From positions 1 to 6,095 of the forward strand of contig CALMFL010000166.1 of assembly GCA_937862595.1 (NCBI GenBank): a stretch of DNA of 6,095 bases, in the 5' to 3' direction. The notes beneath the pieces were generated by a model. That model did not search any database. It was not told where the DNA came from and was given only the letters and a program-made list of their open reading frames with translations. Positions 5,155 through 6,095 of this stretch are shown here, in pieces. Positions within the stretch are counted from its first letter, which is position 1. Every line of letters starts with the position of its first letter. The position numbers were made by a program, and so were the translations under genes. The DNA is from an uncultured Fidelibacterota bacterium (GTDB taxonomy: Bacteria > Fidelibacterota > Fidelibacteria > Fidelibacterales > Fidelibacteraceae).

Positions 5155-6095
5155 TTAGAAGAGTTTTAACTGATCCCGGGTCCCGGGTTCGGCCGGTTCT
5201 GCGGATAATTCTTTGATCATCCCGAGGAATTCCTCTTCACCGAGCACCCGTATCCCGAGTTCATTCGCTTTCTCAAGCTTGCTTCCCGCCTGCTCGCCCG
5301 CAACGAGGTAATCCGTCTTTTCCGACACGCTTCCCGAGGCTTTGGCTCCCAGTTCCCGTACAATATTTTGGGCTTCGTCCCGCGTCATGCCGTTCAGAGT
5401 ACCGGTAAAGACAAAGGTCTTACCTTTCAGGGGAAGGGATCCCCGCTGACCGAAATGCGGGTCGATGCCCTGCTTTTTCAATGCGTCCACCATGGCGCGG
5501 TTATCGGGGTCGGCGGCAAAGCGGACAACGCTTTCCGCAACGATCTCCCCGATATCTTCGATCGCGACAAGCGAAGCCTCATCCGCCTGCATCAGGGCAT
5601 CCAGCGAGGTGAAATTTTCCGCCAGGACCCGGGCCAGATATTCGCCGACATTCGGTATTCCCAGGGCAAAGATCACCCGGGGGAGCTGCCGGGATGTTGA
5701 GCGCCGAATCGAATCCAGCAGGTTCCGCGCTGACCGTTCACCGAAGCGTTCGAGTCCTGCCAGCTTATCAAACCTGAGCCTGTACAGATCGGCGACTGAG
5801 GCAAGAAGTCCTTCATCCACAAGCTGTTCAACGATCTTTTCTCCCAGGCCCTCGATATCCATCGCGCGTTTTGATGCGAAATGGCGGATCCCCGTTTTCA
5901 GCTGCGCGGGACAATCGCGGTGCACGCATTTTACCGCAACCCCGCCCTCCACGCGCTGGACCTGAGCGCCGCAGACCGGACAACGGTCCGGCAGGCGGAA
6001 AGGCTGCGTGCCGGCAGGCCGCCGCTCGGCGATCACTTTGATCACTTTCGGGATCACATCCCCCGCCCGTTCGATCACGACCCAGTCCCCGACCC
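5155..6095 (-). CDS. ligA: NAD-dependent DNA ligase, C-terminal half (partial)
   Basis: LigA seals nicks in DNA using NAD+ and acts in replication and repair. About 312 codons are visible, reading in from the right edge; family members have about 670, so the adenylation domain and catalytic lysine lie outside. The first residues, VGDWVVIERAGDVIPKV, are the end of the OB-fold. Then come a four-cysteine zinc finger (CPVCG...CVHRDCP, 5911-5982), the helix-hairpin-helix region (about 5509-5871, with IEGLGEKI, ALGIPNVGE and IEDIGEIVAES), and a BRCT domain (about 5209-5436, from LPLKGKTFVFTGTL to the VLGEEEF strand). The GTG at 6076-6078 is internal and not a start. After the BRCT, a Pro/Glu-rich linker ends in RDQLKLF; the last five residues resemble the beta-clamp-binding motif. 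No frameshift is seen in the visible part. Confidence 0.96.
   Translation of the reverse strand, partial: VGDWVVIERAGDVIPKVIKVIAERRPAGTQPFRLPDRCPVCGAQVQRVEGGVAVKCVHRDCPAQLKTGIRHFASKRAMDIEGLGEKIVEQLVDEGLLASVADLYRLRFDKLAGLERFGERSARNLLDSIRRSTSRQLPRVIFALGIPNVGEYLARVLAENFTSLDALMQADEASLVAIEDIGEIVAESVVRFAADPDNRAMVDALKKQGIDPHFGQRGSLPLKGKTFVFTGTLNGMTRDEAQNIVRELGAKASGSVSEKTDYLVAGEQAGSKLEKANELGIRVLGEEEFLGMIKELSAEPAEPGTRDQLKLF

Noticed and set aside
6076..6078. GTG as the start of the ligase gene
   Set aside because: The frame stays open to the window edge and the residues before it (VGDWV) belong to the conserved OB-fold strand of LigA, so the gene is simply cut by the window.

Overview
The window holds nine protein-coding genes, two of them cut by the window edges, with little space between them. 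The gene bodies are moderately GC-rich, while the intergenic regions are AT-rich with strong Shine-Dalgarno sites and intrinsic terminators. An 8-cysteine ferredoxin, an AmmeMemoRadiSam radical-SAM enzyme and an Mrp-type Fe-S ATPase suggest an anaerobic or strongly reducing bacterium. I cannot assign a phylum from the sequence. Nothing points to a phage, plasmid or transposon; this looks like ordinary chromosome.

Left part (2-3201, + strand): the tail of a small YvlD/holin-IV-like membrane protein overlaps the start of amrS. Three small uncharacterised genes follow (121, 135 and 62 aa), with overlaps of 4, 8 and 4 nt that suggest translational coupling. The 135-aa protein resembles, from memory of family consensus, a B3/EcoRII-N-like DNA-binding pseudobarrel, which makes this cassette the least explained part of the window. 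Then comes gcvT, the aminomethyltransferase of the glycine cleavage system, with its own strong ribosome binding site and possibly its own promoter. It ends at a terminator that can work on both strands and no other gcv gene is visible.

Middle part (3218-4292): a YIP1-family five-helix membrane protein on the - strand is divergent from a 57-aa ferredoxin on the + strand. The 156-bp AT-rich region between them probably holds the promoters. The ferredoxin lacks the second cysteine of its first cluster motif (Ile13) but has an extra cysteine at position 34.

Right part (4268-6095): a terminator hairpin lies between the ferredoxin gene and mrp, only 4 nt before the mrp Shine-Dalgarno. This suggests that mrp is expressed by read-through or attenuation from the ferredoxin promoter. 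mrp converges on the 3' half of ligA (NAD-dependent DNA ligase, - strand) across another hairpin. The ligase ends in QLKLF, which resembles the bacterial beta-clamp-binding pentapeptide.

The links between genes are mostly inferred. Ferredoxin and Mrp are plausibly joined through iron-sulfur metabolism. gcvT, YIP1 and ligA look like separate units. No RNA genes, CRISPR arrays or insertion sequences were seen.
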